Source of the DNA: Bordetella genomosp. 12
Lineage (GTDB): Bacteria; Pseudomonadota; Gammaproteobacteria; Burkholderiales; Burkholderiaceae_B
Length of the DNA: 64,000 nucleotides
NCBI RefSeq assembly: GCF_002261355.1
Contig: NZ_NEVU01000003.1
Coordinates: 1,674,001 to 1,738,000 of the forward strand
Reading direction: 5' to 3'
Position 1 is the first letter of the stretch; the number at the start of each line of letters is the position of its first letter. This document shows positions 18,587-28,232 of this stretch, piece by piece. The position numbers and the translations under genes are program-made. The notes below the pieces were generated by a model. The model made no database searches, was not told the origin of the DNA, and worked only from the letters and a program-made list of their open reading frames with translations.

Positions 18587-20017
18587 GTGGAAATCCTGGA
18601 AACATCCCGGGCCGGCAAAGGCCCCAGCAGCGCCGCAGGTTCAACGCCTGCCACCCTTCAGGCGCCGGCCGCAAGCCAAGCGGCCAGCAGCGGCTCGAGC
18701 GGCCGCGCGCCGCGCGTGGGCTTTGTCAGCCTGGGCTGTCCGAAGGCGCTCGTGGACTCCGAGCGCATCCTCACGCAGCTGCGCACCGAGGGCTATGAGG
18801 TCACGCCCGAGTACAACGACGCCGATGTGGTGGTCGTCAATACCTGTGGCTTCATCGACAGCGCCAAGGCCGAATCGCTGGACGCGATCGGCGAAGCGCT
18901 GGCCGAAAACGGCAAGGTCATCGTCACCGGCTGTATGGGCGTGGAAGAGTCGGTGATCCGCGAGGTGCATCCCAGCGTGCTGGCCGTGACCGGCCCGCAG
19001 CAATACGAGCAGGTCGTGCGCGCCGTGCACACGGCCGCGCCGCCGCGCCTGGATCACAATCCCTACGTCGATCTGGTGCCGCCGCAGGGCGTCAAGCTCA
19101 CGCCGCGCCACTACGCCTACCTGAAGATCTCCGAAGGCTGCAATCACCGCTGCAGCTTCTGCATCATCCCGTCCATGCGCGGCAATCTGGTCAGCCGCCC
19201 GGTGGGCGACGTGCTCAGCGAAGCCGAGCGCCTGGTCAAAGCCGGCGTCAAAGAGCTGCTGGTCATCTCGCAAGACACCAGCGCCTATGGCGTGGATCTG
19301 AAGTACCGCAGCGGCTTCTGGAACGGCCGTCCGGTCAAAACGCGCATGACCGAAATGTGCGATGCCTTGTCCGAACTCGGCGTCTGGACCCGGCTGCATT
19401 ACGTCTACCCTTATCCCAGCGTCGACGACATCATCCCGCTGATGGCCGACGGCCGCGTGCTGCCCTATCTGGATATCCCCTTCCAGCATGCCAGCCCGCG
19501 CATTCTCAAAGCCATGAAGCGTCCCGCCTTCGAGGACAAGACGCTGGCGCGCATCCATCAATGGCGCGCCGCCTGTCCGGACCTGACCATACGCTCGACC
19601 TTCATCGTCGGGTTCCCCGGCGAGACCGAAGCGGATTTCCAGTACTTGCTCGACTGGATGAGCGAGGCGCAGCTCGACCGCGTGGGCTGTTTCCAGTATT
19701 CGCCCGTGGAAGGCGCGCCGGCCAACGAGCTGGCCGACCCGGTGCCCGACGCCGTCAAGCAGGAGCGCTGGGAGCGCTTCATGGAGCACCAACAGGCGAT
19801 TTCGGCGGCGCGCCTGCAACGACGCATCGGCCGCGAGATCGATGTGCTCATCGATGAGGTCGATGAAGAGGGCGCGGTGGGCCGCTCCAGCGCCGATGCG
19901 CCCGAGATCGACGGCTGCGTATATGTCTCGACGGACACGCCGGTCAAGCCGGGCGACATGGTCCGCGTGCGGGTCACCGACGCCGATGAGTACGACCTCT
20001 GGGCCGATCGCATCTGA
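18587..20017 (+). CDS. rimO: Ribosomal protein S12 methylthiotransferase RimO
   Basis: 476 residues from a GTG. It is a radical-SAM methylthiotransferase that adds a methylthio group to an aspartate of ribosomal protein S12. The N-terminal cluster cysteines are C51 ([12 protein letters not shown]), C87 (NTCGF) and C116 (TGCMG). The radical-SAM triad is C185, C189 and C192 in [19 protein letters not shown]-terminal TRAM domain ends the protein ([16 protein letters not shown]). The first 42 residues are an Ala/Ser/Gly-rich extension absent from most RimO proteins; no ATG start is available before the conserved core, so the GTG at 18587 is the best choice. Confidence 0.93.
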   Translation: MEILETSRAGKGPSSAAGSTPATLQAPAASQAASSGSSGRAPRVGFVSLGCPKALVDSERILTQLRTEGYEVTPEYNDADVVVVNTCGFIDSAKAESLDAIGEALAENGKVIVTGCMGVEESVIREVHPSVLAVTGPQQYEQVVRAVHTAAPPRLDHNPYVDLVPPQGVKLTPRHYAYLKISEGCNHRCSFCIIPSMRGNLVSRPVGDVLSEAERLVKAGVKELLVISQDTSAYGVDLKYRSGFWNGRPVKTRMTEMCDALSELGVWTRLHYVYPYPSVDDIIPLMADGRVLPYLDIPFQHASPRILKAMKRPAFEDKTLARIHQWRAACPDLTIRSTFIVGFPGETEADFQYLLDWMSEAQLDRVGCFQYSPVEGAPANELADPVPDAVKQERWERFMEHQQAISAARLQRRIGREIDVLIDEVDEEGAVGRSSADAPEIDGCVYVSTDTPVKPGDMVRVRVTDADEYDLWADRI

Positions 20018-20024
20018 CCGGCAG

Positions 20025-20049
20025 GGGTCATCGCCTGCGGCGATGACCC
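20025..20049. terminator. Terminator between convergent rimO and LysR genes
   Basis: GGGTCATCGCC (20025-20035) and GGCGATGACCC (20039-20049) form a perfect 11-bp stem with a 3-base loop. It lies 8 bases after the rimO stop and just before the LysR stop on the other strand. It lacks a T-run on either side but is well placed for both genes. Confidence 0.65.
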
Positions 20050-20056
20050 GCCCGCC

Positions 20057-20947
20057 TTACAACTGCGGCCGGCTCAAATGGTCGACAAACAGCTTGGCCG
20101 CGGTGGGCAGCGCGTCAAAGGCGCGCACGCAGATCTGAATTTTGCGGCGCGCCCAAGGCTCGGTCAGCGGGATGATGCGAATGTTGAACATGGCGGAGTA
20201 ACGCTGCGCCAGATCCAGCGGCAGCACGCCCACGCCCAGCCCCGAATCCACCATAAAGCAAAGCGCGTCAAAACCGGTGACCTGCACCTTGAGCTTGACG
20301 GTGCGCTTGGCGCCGCTGGCCGCATGCGACAGGATACGGTTGATGGCGCTGCCGCGATGCAGGCCGATGAAGTCATACTCCAGCGCGTCGACGAAACGAA
20401 AACCCGCGGTGGCCTGCAACGGATGCGTGGCCGGCACCACCAGCGCGAGCATGTCTTCCCGATAGGGCAGGATCTCCACGTCGTGGTCGGGCACCGTACC
20501 TGAAAAAATGCCCACATCGGCGGCGTTTTCCGCCACGGCCTTGATAATGGCGGGCGTGATTTTCTCTTCGAGATCCACCTGAACGTTCGGATATTCACCC
20601 AGGAAATCCTTGATGTCCCGTGGCAGGAACTGCGTGATGGCCGAAATATTGGCGAATACACGCACGAAACCGCGCAGGCCGCTGGCGTACTCGCGCATGC
20701 GCACTGCCACTTCATCCAGCTCGTGCAGGGCGCGCCGCGCCATGGTCGACAGGGCGAAGCCGGCCGGCGTGGGGTGTATCCCCTTGTTGGTGCGGGTCAA
20801 CAGGCGAATGCCCAGGTTCTCTTCCAGCTCGCTGACGCGCTTGCTGACCGCCGCCGCGGCGATGTGCTCCTGCTCGGCGGCCGCGGCAATCGTGCCCAGC
20901 TCGACCACGCTGATGAAAAGCTTGAGGGAGGTGGGATCGAGACGCAT
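20057..20947 (-). CDS. LysR-family regulator of the adjacent GMC/ALDH/HAAT/CoA-lyase operon
   Basis: 296 residues starting MRLDPTSLKLFISVVELGTIAAAAEQEHIAAAAVSKRVSELE, the standard LysR winged helix, followed by a periplasmic-binding-protein-like effector domain (FVRVFANISAITQFLPRDIKDFLGEYPNVQVDLEE). It is transcribed divergently from the aldehyde dehydrogenase gene with 188 bases between them. LysR proteins so placed normally activate the divergent operon in response to a pathway compound. A 6-bp inverted repeat at 21029-21046 is a candidate binding site. Confidence 0.9.
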   Translation of the reverse strand: MRLDPTSLKLFISVVELGTIAAAAEQEHIAAAAVSKRVSELEENLGIRLLTRTNKGIHPTPAGFALSTMARRALHELDEVAVRMREYASGLRGFVRVFANISAITQFLPRDIKDFLGEYPNVQVDLEEKITPAIIKAVAENAADVGIFSGTVPDHDVEILPYREDMLALVVPATHPLQATAGFRFVDALEYDFIGLHRGSAINRILSHAASGAKRTVKLKVQVTGFDALCFMVDSGLGVGVLPLDLAQRYSAMFNIRIIPLTEPWARRKIQICVRAFDALPTAAKLFVDHLSRPQL

Positions 20948-21028
20948 GCAACGGCCAGCCCGGAAAAGGTTACGGCGCCCATTTTAGCCACGACGGCAGC
21001 CGTCATCGCATTTGGTGATGGCAGCATC

Positions 21029-21046
21029 GCTAAACACTGCTTTAGC
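21029..21046. promoter_or_regulatory. Candidate LysR binding site between divergent LysR and aldehyde dehydrogenase genes
   Basis: GCTAAA (21029-21034) and TTTAGC (21041-21046) are inverted around six bases in the 188-base divergent gap. The size and dyad resemble LysR half-sites. A second partial dyad (CATC...GATG) lies just upstream at about 21004-21020. Confidence 0.4.
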
Positions 21047-21135
21047 CGCTGCGCGCGCCATTGCTAGACTCGCCCCAAAATGGCCTCGATGTCACCGACA
21101 TGGGGCGATAAGTTCGATGTGGAAGACGAGACAGC

Positions 21136-22605
21136 ATGAAATTGCAGAATGCCCAGCTGCTGCGGCAGCAGGCCTATATCGGCGGCCAATGGTGCGACGC
21201 CGACAGCCAAGCCACCATCACCGTACGCAATCCGCATGACGGCAGCAGCCTGGGAACGGTTCCCAACCTGGGCGCCGCGGAAACGGCCCGCGCCATCGCG
21301 GCCGCCGACCGTGCGCTGCCGGCCTGGCGCGCCAAGACGGGCAAGGAGCGCGGCGCGATTCTGCGCAAATGGCATCAACTCATCGAGGCCCATGCCGACG
21401 ACCTGGCCCTGCTGCTCACGCTGGAACAAGGCAAGCCCCTGGCCGAAGCCCGAGGCGAGCTGAACTACGCCCTGTCTTTCGTGGAATGGTTCGCCGAGGA
21501 AGCCAAGCGCGTCTACGGCGACGTGCTGCCCAGCCCCCGGGGCGACCAGCGCATGATGGCCATCCGCCAGCCGGTCGGCGTGGTGGCGGCCATCATCGCC
21601 TGGAATTTCCCGTCGGCGCTAGTCACGCGCAAAGTCAGCCCGGCGCTGGCGGCGGGCTGCACCGTGGTGCTCAAGCCCTCCGAACTCACGCCGTTTACCG
21701 CGCTGGCGCTGGCCTGGCTGGGCGAACAGGCCGGCATCCCGCCTGGCGTGCTCAACGTGGTCATTGGCGACCCCGCGCCCATCGGCGCCGAGCTTTCCGG
21801 CAACAGCACGGTGCGCAAGCTCACCTTTACCGGCTCGACCCAGACGGGTCGCCTGCTGATGCAGCAAAGCGCCGCCAACATCAAGAAGCTTTCGCTCGAA
21901 CTGGGCGGCAACGCGCCGTTCATCGTGTTCGAGGACGCCGACCTGGACGACGCGGTGCAGGGGCTGATGGCCTCGAAGTTCCGCAATGCCGGCCAGACCT
22001 GCGTGTGCGCCAATCGCGTCTACGTGCATGCATCCGTGGCGCAGTCCTTCACGGACAAGCTGCAAGCCGAGATCCAACAACTCAAGCTGGGCGGCGGCCT
22101 GCAACCCGGCGTCACGCTGGGCCCGCTGATCGATCAGCGCGCCGTGGACAAAGTGCGTGGCCTGGTCGAGGACGCCCGCGCCAAGGGCGCCCGCATACTG
22201 ACCGGCGGCCAGCTTCAGGCCGAGGGCAGCCTGCTCTATGAAGCCACGTTGCTGACCGGCGTGACCGACGCCATGGACATCGCCCATCAGGAGATCTTCG
22301 GGCCGGTCGTGGGCATCAGCACCTTCGAAGACGAAGCGGCCGTTCTGACCCGCGCCAACGACAGCGAGTCGGGCCTGGCCGCGTATTTCTACACCGCCAA
22401 CCTGGAGCGCGTCTGGCGCGTCATGGAAGGCCTGGAGTACGGCATCGTGGGCGTCAATACGGGCGCAGTCTCCAACGAGGTCGGCCCCTTTGGCGGCATC
22501 AAGGAGTCGGGCGTCGGCCGCGAAGGCTCGAAGTACGGCATCGAAGAGTTCCTGGAAATCAAATACGTCTGCCTCGCCGGCAAGACGTTCAACGCCGCAC
22601 GCTGA
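21136..22605 (+). CDS. NAD(P)-dependent aldehyde dehydrogenase, succinate-semialdehyde dehydrogenase (GabD) type
   Basis: 489 residues, typical for GabD-type enzymes. Cofactor region IAWNFPSALVTRKVSPALAAG and FTGSTQTGRLL; catalytic E255 in LELGGNAPFIVFEDADLDDA; nucleophile C289 in NAGQTCVCANRVYV; C-terminal PFGGIKESGVGREGSKYGIEEFLEIKYV. It oxidises an aldehyde, often one carrying a distal carboxylate, to the acid. It starts an operon and is followed 7 bases later by a GMC alcohol oxidoreductase, so the aldehyde it uses is probably that enzyme's product. Nothing nearby suggests GABA metabolism. Confidence 0.92.
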   Translation: MKLQNAQLLRQQAYIGGQWCDADSQATITVRNPHDGSSLGTVPNLGAAETARAIAAADRALPAWRAKTGKERGAILRKWHQLIEAHADDLALLLTLEQGKPLAEARGELNYALSFVEWFAEEAKRVYGDVLPSPRGDQRMMAIRQPVGVVAAIIAWNFPSALVTRKVSPALAAGCTVVLKPSELTPFTALALAWLGEQAGIPPGVLNVVIGDPAPIGAELSGNSTVRKLTFTGSTQTGRLLMQQSAANIKKLSLELGGNAPFIVFEDADLDDAVQGLMASKFRNAGQTCVCANRVYVHASVAQSFTDKLQAEIQQLKLGGGLQPGVTLGPLIDQRAVDKVRGLVEDARAKGARILTGGQLQAEGSLLYEATLLTGVTDAMDIAHQEIFGPVVGISTFEDEAAVLTRANDSESGLAAYFYTANLERVWRVMEGLEYGIVGVNTGAVSNEVGPFGGIKESGVGREGSKYGIEEFLEIKYVCLAGKTFNAAR

Positions 22606-22612
22606 AACCGCC

Positions 22613-24247
22613 ATGAATCAAGCACAGCAATCGTCCCTGCGGGATGCGGACCGTTACGACTATGTGATCGTGGGTTCGGGCGCCGCCGGCGCCATCCTGG
22701 CCAATCGTCTCAGCGCCCGCGGCGCGACGGTCTGCGTGCTGGAAGCCGGCCCGCCGGATCACAGCCCCTGGCTGCATATCCCGGCCGGTTTCATCAAGGC
22801 GGTGTTCAACAACAAGTACGCCTGGCAGTTCTCCAGCGAGCCGACCGATCTGACCAACGGCCGCCGCGTGCCGATTCCGCAAGGCCGCACGCTGGGCGGC
22901 TCGACCTCGATCAACGGCCTGGTCTACAACCGCGGCCAGGCGGCCGATTACGACCACTGGGCCAGTCTGGGCAACACCGGCTGGTCGTATGAGGAAGTCC
23001 TGCCCTACTTCAAGTCCATGGAACGGCGCATCGGCGGCGACTCGCGCTATCGCGGACGCACGGGCGAGCTGCCGGTCACGGACATCGACTGGATTCACCC
23101 CTTGTGCGAGGCCTTCATCGCCGGCGCCGAGGAACAGGGCCTGCCGCGCAATCCCGACTACAACGGCGCCAGCCAGGCCGGCGTCGGTTACTTTCAGCGC
23201 ACCATCGACCGGGGCTGGCGCATGAGCACGGCGCGCTGCTTTCTGCGCCCCGCCATGGCGAAGAAGAACCTGACCGTTCGCACGCATGCGCAAGCCACCC
23301 AGGTGCTGTTCGAAGGCAACCGCGCGGTCGGCGTCGCGTACTGTGATCCGCGTCACCCGTCGGCTGCGCGCAGCGTGCGGGCCAACCGCGAGGTCATCGT
23401 GGCCAGCGGCGCCATCAACACGCCCAAGCTGTTGCAGCTCTCGGGGCTGGGTCCGGCCGATTTCCTGCGCGAGATGAACATCCCGGTCGTGCGCGATCTG
23501 CCCGGCGTGGGCGAGAACCTGAGCGACCACTACTCGGTCCGCGTGGTGGCCCGCGTCAAGCAAAGCCAGACCATGAACGAGCTGGTCAAGGGCCTGAACC
23601 TGGTCGGGCAAGTCAGCCGCTGGCTGCTCAAGCGCCCCAGCATCATGGCCCTGAGCCCCTCGCTGCTGCACTACTTCTGGAAATCGCTGCCCGAACTGGA
23701 CGCTCCCGATCTGCAAGGCGTCTTCACGCCGGCCAGCTACAAGGAAGGTTATGTCGGCGTCTTGGATGACTTCCCCGGCATGACCGCCGGGGTGTGGCAG
23801 CACCGGCCGCAGAGCCGGGGCCAGGTGCGCGTGCGCAGCGCCGATCCCATGCAGGATCCCCTGATCCGCGCCAACTACCTCAGCCACCCCGACGACCAGA
23901 TCACGCTGGTGCGCGGCATACGCCTGGCGCGCAGCCTGCTGCAGTCGCAGGCGCTGGCCCCCTATTTCGATGGCGAGGCGCTGCCCGGCCCTCTGTGCCA
24001 GTCGGATACCGAATTGCTGGATTTCGCCCGCCGCTACGGCGTGTCTTCGTACCACGTCAATGGCACGGCCCGCATGGGCCCGGCCGGCGACCGTCTGGCG
24101 GTGGTCGATCCCCAGCTCCGTGTCCACGGCGTGCAGAACCTGCGCGTCGTCGATTCTTCCGTCATGCCCGCGATGCCTTCGGCCAATATTTGCGCGGCCA
24201 CCATGATGATAGGCAACAAGGCTGCGGATCTGATCAAGCAGTCCTGA
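22613..24247 (+). CDS. GMC-family FAD-dependent alcohol oxidoreductase (choline-dehydrogenase-like)
   Basis: 544 residues from the ATG at 22613. The dinucleotide motif YDYVIVGSGAAGAILANRLS (residues 15-34) binds FAD. The GMC signature GRTLGGSTSINGLVYNRG lies near residues 90-108, and the C-terminal active-site region is SYHVNGTARMGP followed by PSANICAATMMIGNKAADLI. Such enzymes oxidise primary alcohols to aldehydes. The partner aldehyde dehydrogenase gene lies immediately upstream, giving a two-step alcohol-to-acid conversion. No betaine genes are near, so choline is an unlikely substrate. Confidence 0.92.
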   Translation: MNQAQQSSLRDADRYDYVIVGSGAAGAILANRLSARGATVCVLEAGPPDHSPWLHIPAGFIKAVFNNKYAWQFSSEPTDLTNGRRVPIPQGRTLGGSTSINGLVYNRGQAADYDHWASLGNTGWSYEEVLPYFKSMERRIGGDSRYRGRTGELPVTDIDWIHPLCEAFIAGAEEQGLPRNPDYNGASQAGVGYFQRTIDRGWRMSTARCFLRPAMAKKNLTVRTHAQATQVLFEGNRAVGVAYCDPRHPSAARSVRANREVIVASGAINTPKLLQLSGLGPADFLREMNIPVVRDLPGVGENLSDHYSVRVVARVKQSQTMNELVKGLNLVGQVSRWLLKRPSIMALSPSLLHYFWKSLPELDAPDLQGVFTPASYKEGYVGVLDDFPGMTAGVWQHRPQSRGQVRVRSADPMQDPLIRANYLSHPDDQITLVRGIRLARSLLQSQALAPYFDGEALPGPLCQSDTELLDFARRYGVSSYHVNGTARMGPAGDRLAVVDPQLRVHGVQNLRVVDSSVMPAMPSANICAATMMIGNKAADLIKQS

Positions 24248-24309
24248 CCCACAAGCAGTTCCGATCGTTAAGGCACCCCGTATAAGGGGCACGCCCAGGA
24301 GACAACGCA

Positions 24310-25500
24310 GTGAAACACAACAACCCGCTCAAGGCTCTTGTCCTGACCGCCGCTTTGCTGGCCAGCGCCAGCGCACTGGCCGACGACATCAAGATCGGCT
24401 TTAACAGCGATATGTCGGCCACCGGCTCGGCCGACTTCGGTATTTCGGCTCTGGCCGGCGCCCGTCAGGCTGCCGACGAGCTCAACGCCGCAGGCGGCGT
24501 GCTGGGCAAGAAGGTCGTCATCGTGGCGCGCGACGACGTGGGCGCGCCGCCCAAGGCCATCCAGAACACCAACGAACTGGTGGACAACGAGAAGGTCAAC
24601 GCCATGCTGGGCGGCGTGAACTCGGGCAACATGCTTGCCTGGCTGCACATCGCGCAACAGAAGAAGATCCCGACGATCTCGCCGGTTGCCACGGCCACCG
24701 ATATCACGGGCCGCTACACCAAGTCGCCGCCGAACTACATCTTCCGCGTCTCCATGCGCGACCGCGACCAGATCGCGCTGCTGGCGGCCTACGCGGCACG
24801 CGCCAGCAAGAACGGCAAGGTCGCCATCATCGCCGACACCACCGGCTATGGTCAGCAAGGCGCCAAGGATGCGCTGGAGATCCTCGAGCTGCACAACATC
24901 AAGCCGGTGGCCAACGAGAAGTTCGGTCCGAAAGACACCGACATGAGCTCGCAGCTCAACAAGATCAAGAGCTCCGGCGCCGATACGCTCATCGTCTACG
25001 CACTGTCGGACTCCAATGCGCACGTCATGCGCAGCCTGGAGAAGATCGGCTACTTCCCGACCACGCTGGCCTCCTGGGCCAACCTGAGCTCGCCGTTCCT
25101 GCGCATCGCCGGGCCAGAACTGGCCAAGAAGATGATCTTCACCGCCTCGATCACCGAAGACTCTTCGGCTGACTCCAAGGCACTGTATGACACGCTCATG
25201 AAGCGCGACGGCCGCCTGCCCACCTATGTGATGGCCGCCCAGGCCTATGACTCGGTCAAGCTGCTGGCCGCCGCCATGGAGCAAGCCAAGTCCACCGATG
25301 GCGAGAAGGTACAAGCCGCGCTGGAGAATCTGCAGCAAGCCAAGGGCGTCATCAAGACCTATAACAAGCCCTTTACGGCAGACAACCACGAAGCCCTGTC
25401 GGTCAAGGATTTCCGACTGGTGCGCTGGGTCGATGGCAAGGTGGTCTCGGTCGATGACGAGATCGTCAAGGCCATCACGCCGGCAGACCTCAAGCTCTGA
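24310..25500 (+). CDS. HAAT-family ABC transporter substrate-binding protein (LivK-like)
   Basis: 396 residues starting with GTG behind CAGGAGAC. A signal peptide (HNNPLKALVLTAALLASASALA) precedes the mature domain IKIGFNSDMSATGSADFG. Type I periplasmic-binding features follow, including NAMLGGVNSGNMLAW, VAIIADTTGYGQQGAKDALE and the C-terminal TADNHEALSVKDFRLVRW. The family binds branched-chain amino acids but also hydroxy acids, amides and aromatic acids. Being inside a catabolic operon, its ligand is likely that pathway's substrate. It lies 62 bases after the GMC gene. Confidence 0.92.
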   Translation: MKHNNPLKALVLTAALLASASALADDIKIGFNSDMSATGSADFGISALAGARQAADELNAAGGVLGKKVVIVARDDVGAPPKAIQNTNELVDNEKVNAMLGGVNSGNMLAWLHIAQQKKIPTISPVATATDITGRYTKSPPNYIFRVSMRDRDQIALLAAYAARASKNGKVAIIADTTGYGQQGAKDALEILELHNIKPVANEKFGPKDTDMSSQLNKIKSSGADTLIVYALSDSNAHVMRSLEKIGYFPTTLASWANLSSPFLRIAGPELAKKMIFTASITEDSSADSKALYDTLMKRDGRLPTYVMAAQAYDSVKLLAAAMEQAKSTDGEKVQAALENLQQAKGVIKTYNKPFTADNHEALSVKDFRLVRWVDGKVVSVDDEIVKAITPADLKL

Positions 25501-25510
25501 TCGACGCAAG

Positions 25511-25538
25511 GCGCGTCCCTGTCGCGGCAGGGGCGCGC
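25511..25538 (+). terminator. Intercistronic hairpin between binding-protein and LivH genes
   Basis: An 11-bp stem (25511-25521 with 25528-25538, one G-U pair) with a 6-base loop lies 10 bases after the binding-protein stop. It has no T-run. It probably protects the upstream message or partly limits read-through, giving more binding protein than permease. Confidence 0.55.
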
Positions 25539-25554
25539 TGGCAAGGATTCCAGC

Positions 25555-26469
25555 ATGCAATTACTACAAGCCATACTCAGTGGATTGGCCATGGGCAGCG
25601 TGTATGCCCTGGTCGCGTTCGGTTTCAGCATCACCTACACCACGACCAAGACCTTCAACTTCGGCCAAGGGGCGTTTCTGGCCCTGGCCGGGCTCATCGG
25701 CATCAGCGCCATCGTGCTGGTCACCCAGGGCAAGCTGATCGGTTTTCCGTCACCGCAGGACGTCACCTGGGGCAGCTTCCTGTTCGCCCTGGCCGCGGCC
25801 ATGCTGGTGTTGGCCCTGCTGGGCTACGTGCTCTACATCACCGCCATCAAGCACTTCGTGGGCGAGGCCGGTCTGTCCTGGGTCATGAGCACCATCGGCT
25901 TTGGCATCATCATCCAGAACCTGGCTCTGCTCATCTGGGGCCCGGCGCCCATCGCCGTAGCCTCGCCGCTGGGCGAGGGCGTGGTCAACATCCTGGGCGC
26001 CGGTGTGCGGCCGCAGGAGATCCTGGTCTTTGCCACCACCCTGGTCCTGATGATCGTGCTGGACTGGGCGCTGCATCGCACCAAGATGGGCAAGGCCGTG
26101 CGCGCCGTCGCCTTCAGTAAATCGGCCGCCAGCCTCATGGGCATCAATGCCAACGCGGTCGCCGTGGGTGTCTTCGCCATCAGCTCGGCCCTGGCCGCGG
26201 TTGCGGGCGTCATGGTTGCCCCCATCGCCACGGCTTCCGTCTTCGTCGGCACGCTGCTCTCGCTCAAGGCCTTCTCGGCCGCCATCCTCGGCGGCCTGGA
26301 GAACCCGCGCGGCTGCATCTTCGGCGGCTTTCTGATCGGCCTGCTGGAATCCCTCATCGGCCTTTGGTACTCCAATCTGCGCGAGATCGCTGTCTTCGCG
26401 CTCATCATCGTCGTGCTCTATTTCCGGCCCGCCGGCATCCTGGGCCGTGTCCACGCGGAGAAAGTATGA
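25555..26469 (+). CDS. livH: HAAT ABC transporter permease LivH type
   Basis: 304 residues with about eight hydrophobic segments. Family hallmarks are the start MQLLQAILSGLAMGSVYALVAFGFSITY, the NFGQGAFLALAGL loop, and LKAFSAAILGGLENPRGCIFGGFLIGLLES near the C-terminus. It forms half of the inner-membrane channel with the LivM part of the next protein. Its stop overlaps the next start (ATGA at 26466-26469), indicating translational coupling. Confidence 0.93.
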   Translation: MQLLQAILSGLAMGSVYALVAFGFSITYTTTKTFNFGQGAFLALAGLIGISAIVLVTQGKLIGFPSPQDVTWGSFLFALAAAMLVLALLGYVLYITAIKHFVGEAGLSWVMSTIGFGIIIQNLALLIWGPAPIAVASPLGEGVVNILGAGVRPQEILVFATTLVLMIVLDWALHRTKMGKAVRAVAFSKSAASLMGINANAVAVGVFAISSALAAVAGVMVAPIATASVFVGTLLSLKAFSAAILGGLENPRGCIFGGFLIGLLESLIGLWYSNLREIAVFALIIVVLYFRPAGILGRVHAEKV

Positions 26470-28223
26470 ATCTGCGTCCTCTCCTCGTCCCGCTGTGCGT
26501 GGCCGCTCTGGCCGTGGCTGCCGCCTACTCGGGTTTGAACGATTTCTACCTGCTCATCCTCTTTAACATCGGCGTGTATTACATCGCCGCCACGGGCTTT
26601 AACATCCTGGTCGGCCAGACCGGCCAGAAGTCCCTGGGCCACGCCGGCCTGTTCGGCGTGGGCGCCTACACGGTGGCGCTGCTCACGGTGAACTACCAGG
26701 TCAACCCCTGGCTGGCGCTGGCCGCGGCCATCGTGATCTCGGCCCTGTTCGGCGTGGCCATCGCGCTGCCCGCGCTCAAGGTCAAAGGCCCCAGCCTGGC
26801 CATGGTCACCATCGCCTTCGGCCTGCTCATCGAGAAGATCGTCTCCGAATGGACCGACGTCTTCAAGGGCCAGGAGGGCTTTTACGGCATCACCGGCCTG
26901 ACCTGGGGCGGCGCGCCGCTCGACGGGCGCCAGTGGGTGGTCGTGGTGGTGGTGATCGGCCTGCTGCTGCATGCGGCCACCTCGCTGCTGCTCAACGGCC
27001 GCTTCGGCCGCGGCTTTGCCGCCGTGCGCACCTCGGAGATCGCCGCCGGCAGCGTGGGCATCAGCGTCTACCGCTTCAAGATCCTGGCCTTTGTCATCAG
27101 CGCCATCACCTGCGGCATCGCCGGCGGCCTGGTGGCCCAGCAAAACCAGTACATCAACTCCGACTTCGTCAACTTCAACCTCTCGGTCTTCTTCCTGGTG
27201 CTGGTGCTCTTTGGCGGGCGCTCGCCCACCGGGTCCTTCCTGGGCGCGGTGGTGCTGACCGTGATCGATGCCATGCTCGCGCGCTGGCCCGAGGTGCAGC
27301 ACTTCGCCTATGGCCTGATCCTGCTGTTCGCGCTCTATGCCATGCCCGAAGGCCTGTCCGGCCTGCTGGCGCGCGTGCTGCCGCGCCGCAGCCTGCTCTC
27401 GGCCCGCGAGCGCGAGGCCATCAAACCCTGGTCGCCCACGCAGACCCGCAAGCAAGGCGCCGGCGACCTGCTGGTGGTCAAGGACCTGTACAAGGCCTTC
27501 GGCGGCGTGGTGCCCACCAACAAGGTGTCCTTCAGCATCCAGGAAGGCAGCATCGTCTCGCTCATCGGCCCCAACGGCGCGGGCAAGACCACCACGCTGA
27601 ACCTGCTCTCCGGGCTGGTCACGCCCGATGCGGGCAGCATCCGCTTCAAGGATCACGACCTGGTGGGCCTGCCGGCCGATCAGATCGCCTCGCTGGGCAT
27701 CGGGCGCACCTTCCAGAACCTCAAGCTCTTCGAGGGCCTGAGCACGCTGGAGAACGTCATGGTGGGCCTGTACCGCGTGCAGCGCTCCGGCTTCTGGGCC
27801 AACCTGCTGGGTCTGCCCTCCAGCCTGGCCGAGGAGCGGCGCATGCGCCGCGAGGCCTATGCCATCCTGAAGTTCTTCGAACTCGAGCGCTACGCCGATG
27901 ACGCGGCCAACAGCCTGCCCTACGGCCTGCAGCGCCGCCTGGAGATCGCCCGCGCGGTGGCCGCCATGCCCGAGCTGCTCTTGCTCGACGAGCCGGCCGC
28001 GGGCCTGAACCCTGCCGAGACCGACGCGCTCACCGGACTGATCGCCCGGCTGCGCGACAAGGGCCTGACGGTGCTGCTCATCGAGCATCACATGGACCTC
28101 GTCATGGCCATCTCGGATCAGATCGTGGTGCTGGACTATGGCGTGAAGATCGCCAGCGGCCTGCCCGCCCAGATCCAGGAGAACCCCAAAGTCATCGAAG
28201 CCTACCTGGGCGCCCCGGCGTAG
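26466..28223 (+). CDS. Fused HAAT permease (LivM) and ATP-binding subunit (LivG)
   Basis: 585 residues from the ATG overlapping the livH stop. The first 310 or so residues are the LivM-type permease (NIGVYYIAATGFNILVGQTGQKSLGHAGLFGVGAY, GGRSPTGSFLGAVVLTVIDAM). After a short linker the rest is a LivG-type ATPase: Walker A GPNGAGKTT, IGRTFQNLKLFEGLSTLENVMVG, LPYGLQRRLEIARAVA as signature region, Walker B LLLLDEPAAGLNP, and H-loop IEHHMD. LivM and LivG are separate proteins in Escherichia coli; fusion is seen in many beta-proteobacteria. It energises import together with LivF. Confidence 0.93.
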   Translation: MNLRPLLVPLCVAALAVAAAYSGLNDFYLLILFNIGVYYIAATGFNILVGQTGQKSLGHAGLFGVGAYTVALLTVNYQVNPWLALAAAIVISALFGVAIALPALKVKGPSLAMVTIAFGLLIEKIVSEWTDVFKGQEGFYGITGLTWGGAPLDGRQWVVVVVVIGLLLHAATSLLLNGRFGRGFAAVRTSEIAAGSVGISVYRFKILAFVISAITCGIAGGLVAQQNQYINSDFVNFNLSVFFLVLVLFGGRSPTGSFLGAVVLTVIDAMLARWPEVQHFAYGLILLFALYAMPEGLSGLLARVLPRRSLLSAREREAIKPWSPTQTRKQGAGDLLVVKDLYKAFGGVVPTNKVSFSIQEGSIVSLIGPNGAGKTTTLNLLSGLVTPDAGSIRFKDHDLVGLPADQIASLGIGRTFQNLKLFEGLSTLENVMVGLYRVQRSGFWANLLGLPSSLAEERRMRREAYAILKFFELERYADDAANSLPYGLQRRLEIARAVAAMPELLLLDEPAAGLNPAETDALTGLIARLRDKGLTVLLIEHHMDLVMAISDQIVVLDYGVKIASGLPAQIQENPKVIEAYLGAPA

Positions 28224-28232
28224 GAGCCAGTC

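Noticed and set aside
22613-24247. Choline dehydrogenase (betA) assignment for the GMC gene
   Set aside because: No betB, betI or betaine transporter is adjacent, and the neighbours point to a CoA-dependent acid pathway.
22589-24292. 567-codon minus-strand frame opposite the GMC oxidoreductase
   Set aside because: Antisense shadow; the plus strand carries full FAD and GMC motifs.
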